64,000 nt of DNA. Source: Branchipolynoe longqiensis (lineage: Eukaryota > Annelida > Polychaeta > Phyllodocida > Polynoidae). The stretch covers positions 83,320,709-83,384,708 of the forward strand of contig CM059190.1 of NCBI GenBank assembly GCA_030323885.1. The letters run 5' to 3'. Shown in pieces: positions 42,966 through 53,400 of the stretch (position 1 is the stretch's first letter; the number at the start of each line of letters is the position of its first letter). The position numbers and the translations under genes were made by a program. The notes under the pieces were generated by a model. The model searched no databases. It worked only from the letters and a program-made list of their open reading frames with translations, and was not told where the DNA came from.

Positions 42966-43393
42966 GTGACATCTGTCAGCAGAATCTGGAACCACTCACT
43001 CATTAGGGTACATTTCCCCAACTGCCAGGGCCTAATCGATTAACACGACCCAGGTCACCCGAGTTACTAGAATTTCAAAACAAACACCGTGAGTGGAGTT
43101 GACAAAAACAAGTGCCGTGTGCAAAACGACCCGACCCCAGTAACCCACCCACCTCTTGGCTGGGGTTTGCTAGGAACGATGACATCAGATTTGTGCTTGT
43201 ACCATCCTGCAGGATAATAGCCACCAGGGGCCATATGCAGGAGTCGGTGTTACCGAGCCAAAACGCGTTTAGACGGGATTTCTGGTTTAGCGCCGAAAAG
43301 GGTGTATGCGGGAGGCGGTGTTACGCTAATACCGCGCGTTTAAGGTCGATTACACTAACCCCGTTTCACAGCACGTTTACGAGTGGTGTTAGG

Positions 43394-43609
43394 ATGGATT
43401 TGTTTATATATCGGCGGTACAGAGCAAGGCGTGATTTGCACCGGGATCGCATTTTGCGGGATCGAACGCATCCATTCGAAAAGTTTGATGATGTAGAGCT
43501 CTTCAAGAAATTCCGATTCCAGCGGCACCACATATTGGCGATCACCGATTCCGTTAGAGACCAAATCGAGCTGGCAAACCGAAGTGGAGCTGTTCCACCA
43601 CTGTTGCAG
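43394..43609 (+). CDS. transposase exon 1
   Basis: 72 codons, MDLFIYRRYRARRD to PPLLQ; donor GTAGGG. Confidence 0.88.
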
Positions 43610-45478
43610 GTAGGGAGAAATGCGGTTTTATTTTGCTCACAATTGATATACTCAGTTAGTCTGTTAGTTTGATTTTGTCGTAACGCCTCTTTGATGACCG
43701 TAGAATGCCAGCAGATGTAGGCATAATTATTTTGGGGTGAATATAACACGTAAATAACATGTAAATGAACTAGGAATTTTACAAATCGAACCCTCGTCGG
43801 CTGTCACTCGGTTAAGTCAACAGTGCTGAAATATAATGTGTTATGTGTGTGCACCACACAGTGTGTTATGTGTGTTTAACTAGGAAAACTGTTATCTAGT
43901 AGGGTACATGTATTTAAAAAATGAGTGTCCATCCATATCCATACTAGTCCTTTCGTGGTGGTAGGCCCCACGTAAATTATTTTCTAACGCACTTAATAAT
44001 AGAGAGAAGTGTGACATTGTTAAACCTGTTATAATCACATCACATTCAATGCACACCTTAGTTATCTATTTGTGTACTTTGGTATTTCCGCTTGTCATGG
44101 ATATGATTGTTCTTAGTACACCTAAAGCCACTACTATGTCATTTATGTCTTCGGAGGGCACGTTGAAATGTTGAAATGTGAAATGGTGAAACATTTTCCT
44201 TTTGTGTCAATGTAATCCGATTGGTATTATTTGCTAATATTGTCCACATTTCTACTAGGTGATGATCGCCCTGCGGTTCTACGCGAGTTCCAGCTTCCAG
44301 GATGTCTGTGGGGAGTTGATTGGCGTGGATCAGTCCACCGTCTCGCGGACTATTCCACGAGTGACGGAAGCCCTCCTCCGTCAACTCCCCCAAAGTGTCC
44401 AGCTTCCGACTCCGGAGGCTGCTGACCGCTCGAAGGGGAAAATCTTCAACACGTATGGCTTCCCGAATGTCTTCGGATGCATCGACGGCACTCAGATCCG
44501 CATACAGGCCCCCTCCGAGTACGAGCACGAATTTGTTGACCGGAAACATTATCACTCGCTCAATGTCCAGGTACTTTTGACTCTACATTAATTTTTTTCA
44601 TACTCCCTACTCCCTATTTTAAGTAGCGTTGTCATCAGCACTGTGCTGTATAATTAAGGCCATTCACCATCATGTGACAATTGTTCTTTTGTATTAGCTA
44701 CGAACGGTTTCTATGGTTTTCATAAAATGTAGGGCTAATACATTTTTCTCTTCAGTACAGGAGAGAATATTTGCTCTTAGCCATGGTAAATTAGCAGGTA
44801 GTAGAACCTGGTCACATTATATATTTATTATATCACGACTAATCATCTGATATTATCCTGTAATCCGTTGTGTATACTTTATTTCAATCCGTTCTGTAGA
44901 CTTTATTTCATGGACCTTTCCCCTTTTTTTGGCAGGTGATTTGTGATGCGGACCTAGTCTTCATCGATTGTATCGTAAAGTGGCCAGGCAGCGTCCACGA
45001 TGCGCGCATTCTACGGGAGTCATATCTTTTCGATGCATTCGAGAGCAACCAGAAACCTGTCGACGGCCTGCCGCTTGGGGATAGTGGCTACATGCTGCGC
45101 GATTGGCTCTTCACCCCTTTCCTGAATCCTAACTCACCAAGTCAGAGGGCCTACAATAATCATCACAAAGCAGCTAGGTCTCTTGTTGAACGGTCCATAG
45201 GACTCCTAAAAAGACGCTGGCACTGTCTGCGTAGACTCCGCTTGGACCCAGTTAAAGCATGCAACGTCATCAGTGTGTGCATCATCCTCCACAACAAAGC
45301 ACGACAGCTCAACCTGGATGACCCGTCCGATTCGGAGTCTGAGAATGAAGATGAGGCACATGGGGATGCAGCAAACGAAGCATACGATAACCGCCCTCAC
45401 AATTATCGACAGTCTGAGCGGGTTCGCTCTCAGGTTGGGAAAGCTGCCCGCCAGAGAATGGTTGATAACTACTTCTAA
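43394..45478 (+). CDS. PIF/Harbinger (HARBI1-like) DDE transposase, 3 exons
   Basis: Exons 43394-43609, 44259-44570 and 44936-45478 give 356 codons; all junctions are phase 0 with CAG/GTAGGG, CTACTAG/GTG, CAG/GTACTT and TTGGCAG/GTG sites. It cuts and pastes the element at its inverted ends. Features: an N-terminal region with RFQRHHILAITD; a helix-turn-helix-like VDQSTVSRTI near 95-104; the DDE_Tnp_4 catalytic Asp148 (CIDGTQI), Asp198 (PGSVHDARIL) and Glu261 (VERSIGLLKRRW); also GDSGY near 224-228. An acidic tail (SDSESENEDE) ends the protein. The start is the first Met after the inverted repeat with good downstream homology; earlier Met codons lie outside the element. Works with the Myb-like partner below. 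Confidence 0.92.
44259..44570 (+). CDS. transposase exon 2
   Basis: 104 codons with the HTH-like region and the first catalytic Asp; acceptor TTTCTACTAG, donor GTACTT. Confidence 0.92.
44936..45478 (+). CDS. transposase exon 3
   Basis: 180 codons plus TAA, with the second Asp and the Glu; acceptor TTTTTTTGGCAG. Confidence 0.93.
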   Translation: MICDADLVFIDCIVKWPGSVHDARILRESYLFDAFESNQKPVDGLPLGDSGYMLRDWLFTPFLNPNSPSQRAYNNHHKAARSLVERSIGLLKRRWHCLRRLRLDPVKACNVISVCIILHNKARQLNLDDPSDSESENEDEAHGDAANEAYDNRPHNYRQSERVRSQVGKAARQRMVDNYF

Positions 45479-45573
45479 TAGTGTCATGCAGCGAAAAGTA
45501 GGTAGAAATGAAATAGACAAAACGGGGATACAATGAGGGTGACTGTTTTATTTTGCGCTTCTTTTATTTTGTA

Positions 45574-45923
45574 CTAGGGATAATGCAATGTCCCCACCTC
45601 CCTCTCCAACTTTTCTATTTCGAGAAGTTCCCGGCAATATTGAGCTTGGAGTAGCATTGTCTGTGCCCTCAGGGTCCGTTGCTGGTCTTCCAGTAGGGCC
45701 GTCTGTGCCATCTGTGCCTCAAACTGGGCTTCTAGCAAAGCCGTTTTAGCTTTGTTCTTCGTTGCTCCACTTTCCAGCATAGCCAGCAATGCACGCTCCT
45801 CTTTGTCATTAGGTGCATCTCTTTGCGTCCTCCCACGCCGTCTCGACCGCCTTTCCCTGGCTGTCAGAGGGGTTGCTGTTACCTCAGCAGTTTCGAGCTG
45901 GCAAGTGAAAGGGGAAGGGTCGC
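45574..45923 (-). CDS. Myb-like gene exon 3
   Basis: Basic patch and coiled coil; acceptor CTTTACAG, stop at 45574. Confidence 0.85.
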
Positions 45924-47914
45924 CTGTAAAGATCAAGTAGTTATGTATTGTCACTGGGTTATTGTTTACTCATGTCAGTTTCTTATACAATGTTGTTAGC
46001 ACGTGAGAGCAATTTTCTTCACCAACAGTAATAAACACTACCCGCTGGAAGCACCTCCCTACAGTTACTTCATGTTGTTGCTCAAATGTACTTTTGGGGT
46101 GCTTTGTAATTCACGATATATGTCAAGGTCGGGGAACGCATATTCCATGATGACATTAGTGTATTCTGTAAAAATTCTATGAGTGGAAAACAAACTCGGT
46201 TAGCACGAGAATAGGTATTCCCTAAATTTCGATTGAAGTGTTGGTTGTGGAGACATATGTCTTGCGACATCGGTTACTTTGCGCAATATTTCTGTCGCAC
46301 TTAGCAGTTTAGTGTGAGCTTTGCAGAAGGTTTGATATAGGACTTGCGCACACCACTTGTGTGTGTGTGGGTGTATGTTTGTGCGGCGGTTTCTATGTGT
46401 GCGGCGGTGTGTGTGCATGTGATGAGTGACACATCTCACAGGTATGCGCTTGTCTGTGTGTATGTGGGTGTGTGGTGGAGAAGCAGGCACGTATAATATT
46501 TACCTGTTTGTAAAAAAAACGGCGTGGCCCCAGAACTACACTCAGGGGTTGTTGGAGATGGCGGTGGTGGATAGGTGACGAGTCGCCTCACGCTAGCCCG
46601 GGGCGTGTCTGTCGACATCACAAACTCGGGCTGGCTCTGCGTGAACGTGGTGACGCTTGTGTTTTCTTGCGAATCTAGCAGAGGGTCGAACCCCCCAATT
46701 TCCACCATAGGCAACGTAGACGGCCCTGCAAAAAGAAACATGTGCGATTTATAGCAACTGCCCTGTCTGTACTGCATAGATTAAAGGGACATTTAGAGCG
46801 GGAAAGTTCTCATTTGGGTAAACCCTTTGTGTATGTGTACGATGTGCGGGCATAAAAACTGTTGCCCATAAACGCTAAGCTTTCGTGTACTTATTGAATT
46901 TTATGGCGCACAATTTCAGCTTTGGCTCTACGAGTTTTGCATATGGACGTTGTGAGGGCATAAAAACGGTTGCCCCTAGATGGTCCTATTTCGTAAATGT
47001 AACGGAAATTTATGGCGCTACAGTATTGATTTAGGTATATAAGCTTCGCTGAGAATCATACACTGACAGCCGAAGTTGTTAACAATTGTGTTGAAAAACA
47101 TGTGAAAGGAAATAGAATATAGCACGCCATCTATGACTATTATCCGGGATAATGAACATTGTACTCACTGGCAAAGCTGACCGGACAGGGAGCTGGAATA
47201 GAGGTAAAGCGAATTAGGATTCTACCAAACATTGTATGTAGCGAGTGAAGAGATTATTAAAAATACCAAATAACAACAGGAGAGTGGTGCCATGACAATA
47301 GCATGATTATAATGCAAATAAAGTGTTACTTGTTGCAGGTATGAGGTACTTTAGCAGAAGAGTGGTGCCATGACAATAGCATGATTATAAAGGAAATAAA
47401 GTGTTAAGATGTCTAAATAACAACAACGGTTCCTGTTATGTTTCACGAGTGTAGACCTTACACTAAGATGATGCTACTTCCAATTAATAGTTATAAACGA
47501 TATTCTAAGTAATTATATTTATATATTTATAAACTTACCCGTCACCCCTGTGTACAGGTTCGACTCCAAACCTATTATTTTCTGCACGCTTTCCTCGTAG
47601 GGGAGTGCCTGGTCCGGAGGCCCTCCTCCCGTCTCCATGGCTCTTCTCTGTCGGTTGAGGACCTCTGACTTCATGGCCTTCCACTTCTCCTTGATCTCCG
47701 AGCGGGAGCGCTTAGCAACCCCACAAGCATTTATTGCATTGACAACTGTGTCCCATGCCTTGTTTTTTTCTTGGAGGGTAACCTTATTGTTGAATGCCGA
47801 AAACAACATTACCCTTCCCAGCATCACCTCCTCCAGTAGCACTTGGATCTCATGGTCACCGTAGTTGGCCTTCCTCTGGCGTTTGCTGGCACCTGCAGAC
47901 CCATCACAAGCCAT
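45574..47914 (-). CDS. Harbinger Myb/SANT-like accessory protein, 3 exons
   Basis: Exons 47914-47539, 46725-46504 and 45923-45574 give 315 codons. Phases agree (split Gly codons at both junctions). The N-terminal third (NYGDHEIQVLLEEVMLGRV to EIKEKWKAMKSEVLNRQRR) is a Myb/SANT-like trihelix with conserved Trp residues. The middle is Ser/Thr/Pro-rich. The C-terminal exon has a basic RERRSRRRGR patch and a long coiled coil (ALLAMLESG onward). In PIF/Harbinger elements such a protein binds the ends and brings the transposase to the nucleus. An upstream in-frame Met at 48022 exists; 47914 was chosen because the MACDG start precedes the conserved domain. Confidence 0.88.
46504..46725 (-). CDS. Myb-like gene exon 2
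   Basis: 74 codons, Thr/Ser/Pro-rich; acceptor TTTTTGCAG, donor GTAAAT. Confidence 0.82.
47539..47914 (-). CDS. Myb-like gene exon 1
   Basis: 125 codons plus one base; trihelix domain; donor GTAAGT. Confidence 0.88.
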
Positions 47915-48019
47915 CGTCGTCGTTGAGAAAGAGGATCGTAGTCTACAGAATCGATGACAATGGATGAACGGCACTGCGACTGACAGGCAAATTAAATGGT
48001 GGGGCAAAATCACTGCTGA

Positions 48020-48260
48020 CACAGTTCGCTGATGTGCTCGTGTAGGTCACAACACAAGTGACGCTTGTCAACGCGAGAAGTAGTCGTATTAGTAGTAGTA
48101 GTAGTAGTAGTAGGTGTATTCGTTATAGTTGTAGCAGTAGTAGTAATACTAGTAGTAGTTGTGTTTTTCCGACGTGGTGAACTCACATTTGCTCCTTGCT
48201 CGTGTAGATGACAACGGAAGTGCCGCTGGTCCAAGCAGATACCATTACGCATGCAGCGGT
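48020..48260 (-). repeat. duplicated segment around a (TAC/TAG)n microsatellite in the transposon
   Basis: GCTCGTGTAGGTCACAACAC (48030) recurs as GCTCGTGTAGATGACAACGG (48199) on either side of AGTAGTAGT repeats. Probably the promoter side of the Myb-like gene. Confidence 0.6.
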
Positions 48261-48683
48261 GCCGCCGGTAACAAGATAGAGGGGGATACGCACATTCTAC
48301 AAAACACATGCACGTTAAAGAAGGGCTATGGGGTGGAAATCAAGTCGATTGTCAAAGAAGAACATACAAAATAAGTGATATTTGGTCAAATTACAACACA
48401 AATGGAGGCCATAATAACAACGCCTCTGCCGAAATTGGGTCATCCATCGATGCGCTAGAAACGCCGCTGCTGATGCAGCGGCGGCCATATTGTCAAATTT
48501 GGGTGCTCGCCAGGAACCACTCAAGGGCTTTCCCAAAATCTATAAATAGATTCTCGTTTAGCTATCACGCACCGTTTAGGCGCCTCTGCATACGGCGTGA
48601 CATACTTCGCGCGGCCGGTGATAGCTATACACGTTTACCGGCTAACACCAACCGACGCTAACACCGCATCCTGCATATGGCCC

Positions 48684-50361
48684 CAGTACCAGTCCTACAT
48701 GTTTTTTGTTGGTAATAACACAGATTAATGAAATGGAAATATAACTAGACTATGCAATCATAAAATACTTTAAATCCTATTTTGCTCGAGTTATAGAGGT
48801 TATTAAATAAATAAAAAAAGTTTTGGATTAAGCCACCATATTTTCCACCCCAAGCATGGAGAAGCGTATTCGATTATTCAACCCGAGTCTGTAGGATGTG
48901 CGAATGCGCCAAAAAGTGGCTCAGGTGACCCAAGTTGATTAATCGATTACACCCCCTATGATTCCACATGCTATATTTCCATAAAGAATGCTTGGAAAAA
49001 TAATAAAATGGCAGATTATATTCAGATATTCATACCTCAAAAGGATTTAGTCTGGAGGGGTGTAATACATGTGAAGAGAGCAGCGGGGAAACCCAGAAAA
49101 AAAATACAATAGTTATCTTTAAAAAATATATATATATTACATGGATAAGAGCTTGATGCGATATGAATACCTGAATATAATCAAGCATTCTTTACACAGA
49201 TATAGCATGTTAAGTCACGCAGTTAGGGAACCGAACCGACTAATGGTTCGAAATTCTGCCTAGGGGTATATTGCAGATCTTTCATCACTCACATCTAAAT
49301 AGTTATAATCCAAACAAATGGAATAGAGGTGGGCAGCAAGAAGAGACCCAGCACCATTGTATTTACAAAGCATGACAACTGTTGATGCGTTGGTGGTTTT
49401 TATTTCTTAGATCAATATTACTAAATCATTCCGGTGGTTCAGGTTTTCGTGTCACAAACAAATCAAGCAACTAGGCCTTCGCACGATGTAAATAAACAAT
49501 TATTCACGCATCAGGTTTCCAATAGATAACATAATATGCGTAAAGAGGCAATGGACTTGCTAACAATGCATGCGCTAACTAGGTATTGGCATCAAGAAGG
49601 TGCATATATTATAGGTTTTATATGATTAAACGGACACCTGCAGAAGGGAAAATTCTTACCTTGCTAGGCACTCATCTTTATTATCAGCGACTTATTTAAA
49701 CGTGGGTATGTATTTTGGGCATCCACCCCCCCCCCCCCCCGATCTTCCCCATACATGGTGAACTTCACATCGAAACGCAAAAAGTAGCGATACATACTAC
49801 TGCTTATTAACCTACAGAATTTGAAGAGTCAATTTAATACAATAGGAACAATTACACTCAGAAGAAATACAGTATATTATCACACAGAATGTCAGTATTG
49901 AATTATATATATTTACGTTATTGCCAATGATAATTAAGATCATATTAATAGTGAAATTACAATTTATCAATTTCATAGCGGGGCCATCGCCCCATGATGT
50001 CAACCCCGGCGTCCTTACTGGGGGTAGACATACAACTCAATTAGCATGGACACTTCCGGTTCCGCTTAGTTCTCCCGAGTTGACACCAGGGGAAGATGGC
50101 CCCTATTTGCACAGCGGGTCACAGGCTCTAGAATAGCCCATCACACAGCCGCAACAGGTCAAATACACTGAAATAGCATCAACATCACTATTGTCAACCA
50201 TATCAATGACTATATGTGTGTATATAGTTATCTATATACGTCAAATGTCCCACCACCACCTCACAGGACAAGGTATATAGGTACACAAGTAGCAGGGGTG
50301 GCTTCCTTCCCCTTCTTGCCTAAATCCGCCAACTTCCCAACACAATAATAAAGATTTGGAT
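48684..50361. other. flank of the transposon and probable 3' UTR of EIF3A
   Basis: A/T-rich, with a C-run near 49728-49740. An AATAAA on the minus strand at about 49683-49678 is a possible EIF3A poly(A) signal, roughly 680 nt after the stop. Near 48921-48951 the sequence TTGATTAATCGATTA with CTCAGGTGACCC mirrors 43031-43068, so the transposon seems to have landed inside an older inverted-repeat element. Confidence 0.4.
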
Positions 50362-50441
50362 TTAACGCTTCACGGTTGTCCAGCCAGGATCTTCGTTCTC
50401 ATATTCGGGTTCGGGTTCGGGTTCGGGCCGCCTCCGTGCTG
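50362..50441 (-). CDS. EIF3A: EIF3A terminal exon
   Basis: 80 bp from acceptor TTGTTACAG to TAA at 50362. Encodes (S)[17 protein letters not shown] and the conserved GWTTVKR end. Confidence 0.93.
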
Positions 50442-53400
50442 CTGTAACAAAGCAAAAAGAAGGGCTTATATGTACACATACAAATGTTTATATACATACA
50501 GATGCCCACTTCCGTTTGACCCCTATTAATTCAAGTTTGATGTCCAATTCAACCCCACTTTCCAACATTTGATGACCATTTAATCCTGCACTGGCCTCAT
50601 TTTGATCCGCAAATTTGAATAGGATTAAAATGGCATGAACTGCACTGTTCGGTGGGCTTAAACACATTTCTTCTGGATGCGCTTTAGATGAGAACACAAT
50701 TTTTCTAGTTTTTTTTTTTAAATCTCACTATTAGACCAATTTCCAGACAAGGAAAAAAAAAACCGATAAATTTCATTACGACTGGTAAATTGGTATTGTC
50801 GCAGGGTCTTTTTGCAAACCGAGGGAAACCTTGTGCCAAGAGCAGGATTCAAACCTACATTTCTGTTATTCAGTGGCAGGAGTTCCAACCACTAGTCAAT
50901 TTAGGCTCCCTGATGGAATCATCCCAAAACGTTAACAAAACTGAACAGAGGATCCTAATGGTGGAGTCTCCGACTTGGCCTGAGCATACAGCTCAAACAA
51001 TCTAATCTAATCCCATCCACCCCTACCTGTCTATGTGTCTACTTCCTGGTGAGATCAGTGCACACTACTACAGCATCACTAAGTCAAATTGCTTTGAGAA
51101 AGTTTTTTTTTAAACAAATATAAATATATTATTAGGTTGATTGTTATATTGTTTTGATTGTTATAACCTACTTTGATTTAGTTTAAAGTAACTTATTTTA
51201 AATTAAATGGCTAACTTTTGAGATATTTCAAGTGCAAACATGATAAATTAACTTTGGCAAGCACATCAAAACTTCTGCAGTAATCCTTATCTAGGTGTAA
51301 GATTTCCTATTTTCATCACCATACGACACTTTCATCGGCCTAGGCATCGGAGTTTTAACTAGAGTTTAACAATGAGTAATTTCCCATACCACACGTGGTA
51401 ATTTAGCTGCTAGTTAGTTTTCATTAAAATCCTCATTAGTATGATAGAGCTAAACAAATAACTACCGTACAAATTAGGCAAATGGAAGTCAGGAGACTAG
51501 TGCTGCAACAGGTTAATATTTTAACTATGCTAAACAAAGCTTCTTTCGGGGGCAGGTTAGGTAGTTTTTTAATGGGAGATTGGAGTAAATAAAAGTAACG
51601 AATAACACAATTTGTGGAGAGGGCAAGAGAGGAGTGTGTGTGTGTGTGTGTGCATCCTACTCCACCACTTTATTTCTTTCATTTATATTAGCGGAGAATA
51701 TTTCCAAAGGCGGTGTGAATTTGAAAACTTTTTGTATCGAACACTGAACTAGCAAAGATTATTTAGCTAACAAAAAAAAAGTAAACAGCACTAACATTTA
51801 TTGATGTATACACATACAGATGCCCACTTCGGATTGACCCCTATTAATGTTAATGTCCAATTCAACCCCACTTTCCAACATTTGATGACCATTTAATCCT
51901 GGACGAGCCTTGTTTTGATCTGCAACAGAAGATCCCAAATTTTCGCAGAATAAAGCACCCCCCCCCCCTACCCCGACAGGTTCCAATCTCCCAGAGGCCG
52001 GGGTTAACAGCCACGAACCAAGGAGACCGTCCGAGGACTCCACACACCTTTACGTTACGAAGGACGATACAACTACGAGACCTCAGGGTTTTTAAGGGTT
52101 TGTACTAAAGATTGTGTTTGTTAGTAGTTATGTTATCCATACACCACTATCGTACTAAGGTTAACCCAAACTACAAATCATACAGCGATTAGTCAGTGAA
52201 CAGCTATTTCATGCATTTCTCTATTTTCAGAAATGAGAGCACCCTAAGCACAGACGACGAAAGAATGTTCTAAATCTGGATGGTGAGTGAACGCACTAGT
52301 GTGCAATGGAGTGCTATAACTTGAGACAGTGCGCACTCATGGCGACTTTATAGTGCTGCACCACTGGGAGATCAGGCCATCAGCACCATGACCTGATATC
52401 CCACTCAGTCACATTACCCTGACACAGAGCCAACCAGTCCATGCCCTATCCTATTAATGCTGAGCACCAAGCTAGGAAGCGACAAGTATCAAGTTTGTAA
52501 GTCATTGATTTGACTCGACCGGAAATTGTACTCCCGACTTTCTGCATGGGAGGCCTGCGCTCTGCCGATTCGGCCACCGCGTTCGGTGTGTTACTAAGTA
52601 GTAATCCCATAATCATTTACTCAACCCCATTGACATGGTCTATTAAGACAATCTACGATACAACAATTAATTTTCAGCCATGGAAGTCCTCAAACAAAAG
52701 GGCAAATAAGATAGCCGCGATATTCGATTCTGAGGAGTGGGTAGGAGGAGCTATAGGGGTGGTGGGGGTTGTTGTAATTTTTAAACTTCAACAGGACTAA
52801 ATTTCATCAAGTGCTAAGTAATAAAAAGAGCCAGTACCAAAGCTACCCTAGATACTCGTCTTGTATTTGAGTAATTCTCAGAAACTGAACCACATTTTTG
52901 GTTTCCATGTTACATTGTTAATGATTTTGCCTTTTTGGGAGGTAGTAAGTCAAATAGTTATTGTTGACTGTATTAAGCATGTTAGCAATAGTATATGCAT
53001 TTAATCTATCCGACAAAGTGTATCCAAAATATGCTTATAGGATTTTGTGCTAAAGTGAAAATATGAAAATTTGGATTTCGACACCTTACATCTACTGAAG
53101 GTTTGTGTTTTCCAACTTTTTTCTTGTTGGCTTAACTGTAATCAATCAAACCTAGTTTGAATTTGTTGTGTTAAAATGACATTATGGATGGATGTTCCAG
53201 TTAATTTTAACAGCTTTCTCAATTTGTATGAGATCAAAATCAAAAAGTGAAAAAACGAAATTGACATATGTACAACATATAAACCTTCAGATGAATGAAC
53301 ATGGATTCTATTATTTGGAATGTTTTCACTTTGGGTTTCCATGTCACAAAATTGGAACACAACTTCTGAGAACGACCCATTTGTCTTTGATAGAATTTGA

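Larger units (their letters stand above)
43228..48683. mobile_element. complete two-gene PIF/Harbinger DNA transposon
   Basis: 5456 bp. Inverted ends GGGCCATATGCAGGA, two mismatches, then CGGTGTTA (left 43228-43252, right 48659-48683 inverted). CAG flanks both sides (43225-43227, 48684-48686), consistent with a CWG-type 3-bp target. A second degenerate copy of the end motif lies inside (TATGCGGGAGGCGGTGTTA, about 43306). It carries a transposase gene on plus and a convergent Myb-like gene on minus, stops 95 bp apart. No disabling mutation was seen in either. Confidence 0.93.

Noticed and set aside
43394..45478. Domesticated host HARBI1 gene
   Set aside because: Inverted ends, a CAG duplication and the Myb-like partner show a transposon.
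50402..50430. Telomere-like (TTCGGG)n repeat
   Set aside because: It is the Pro-Glu repeat codons of the last EIF3A exon.
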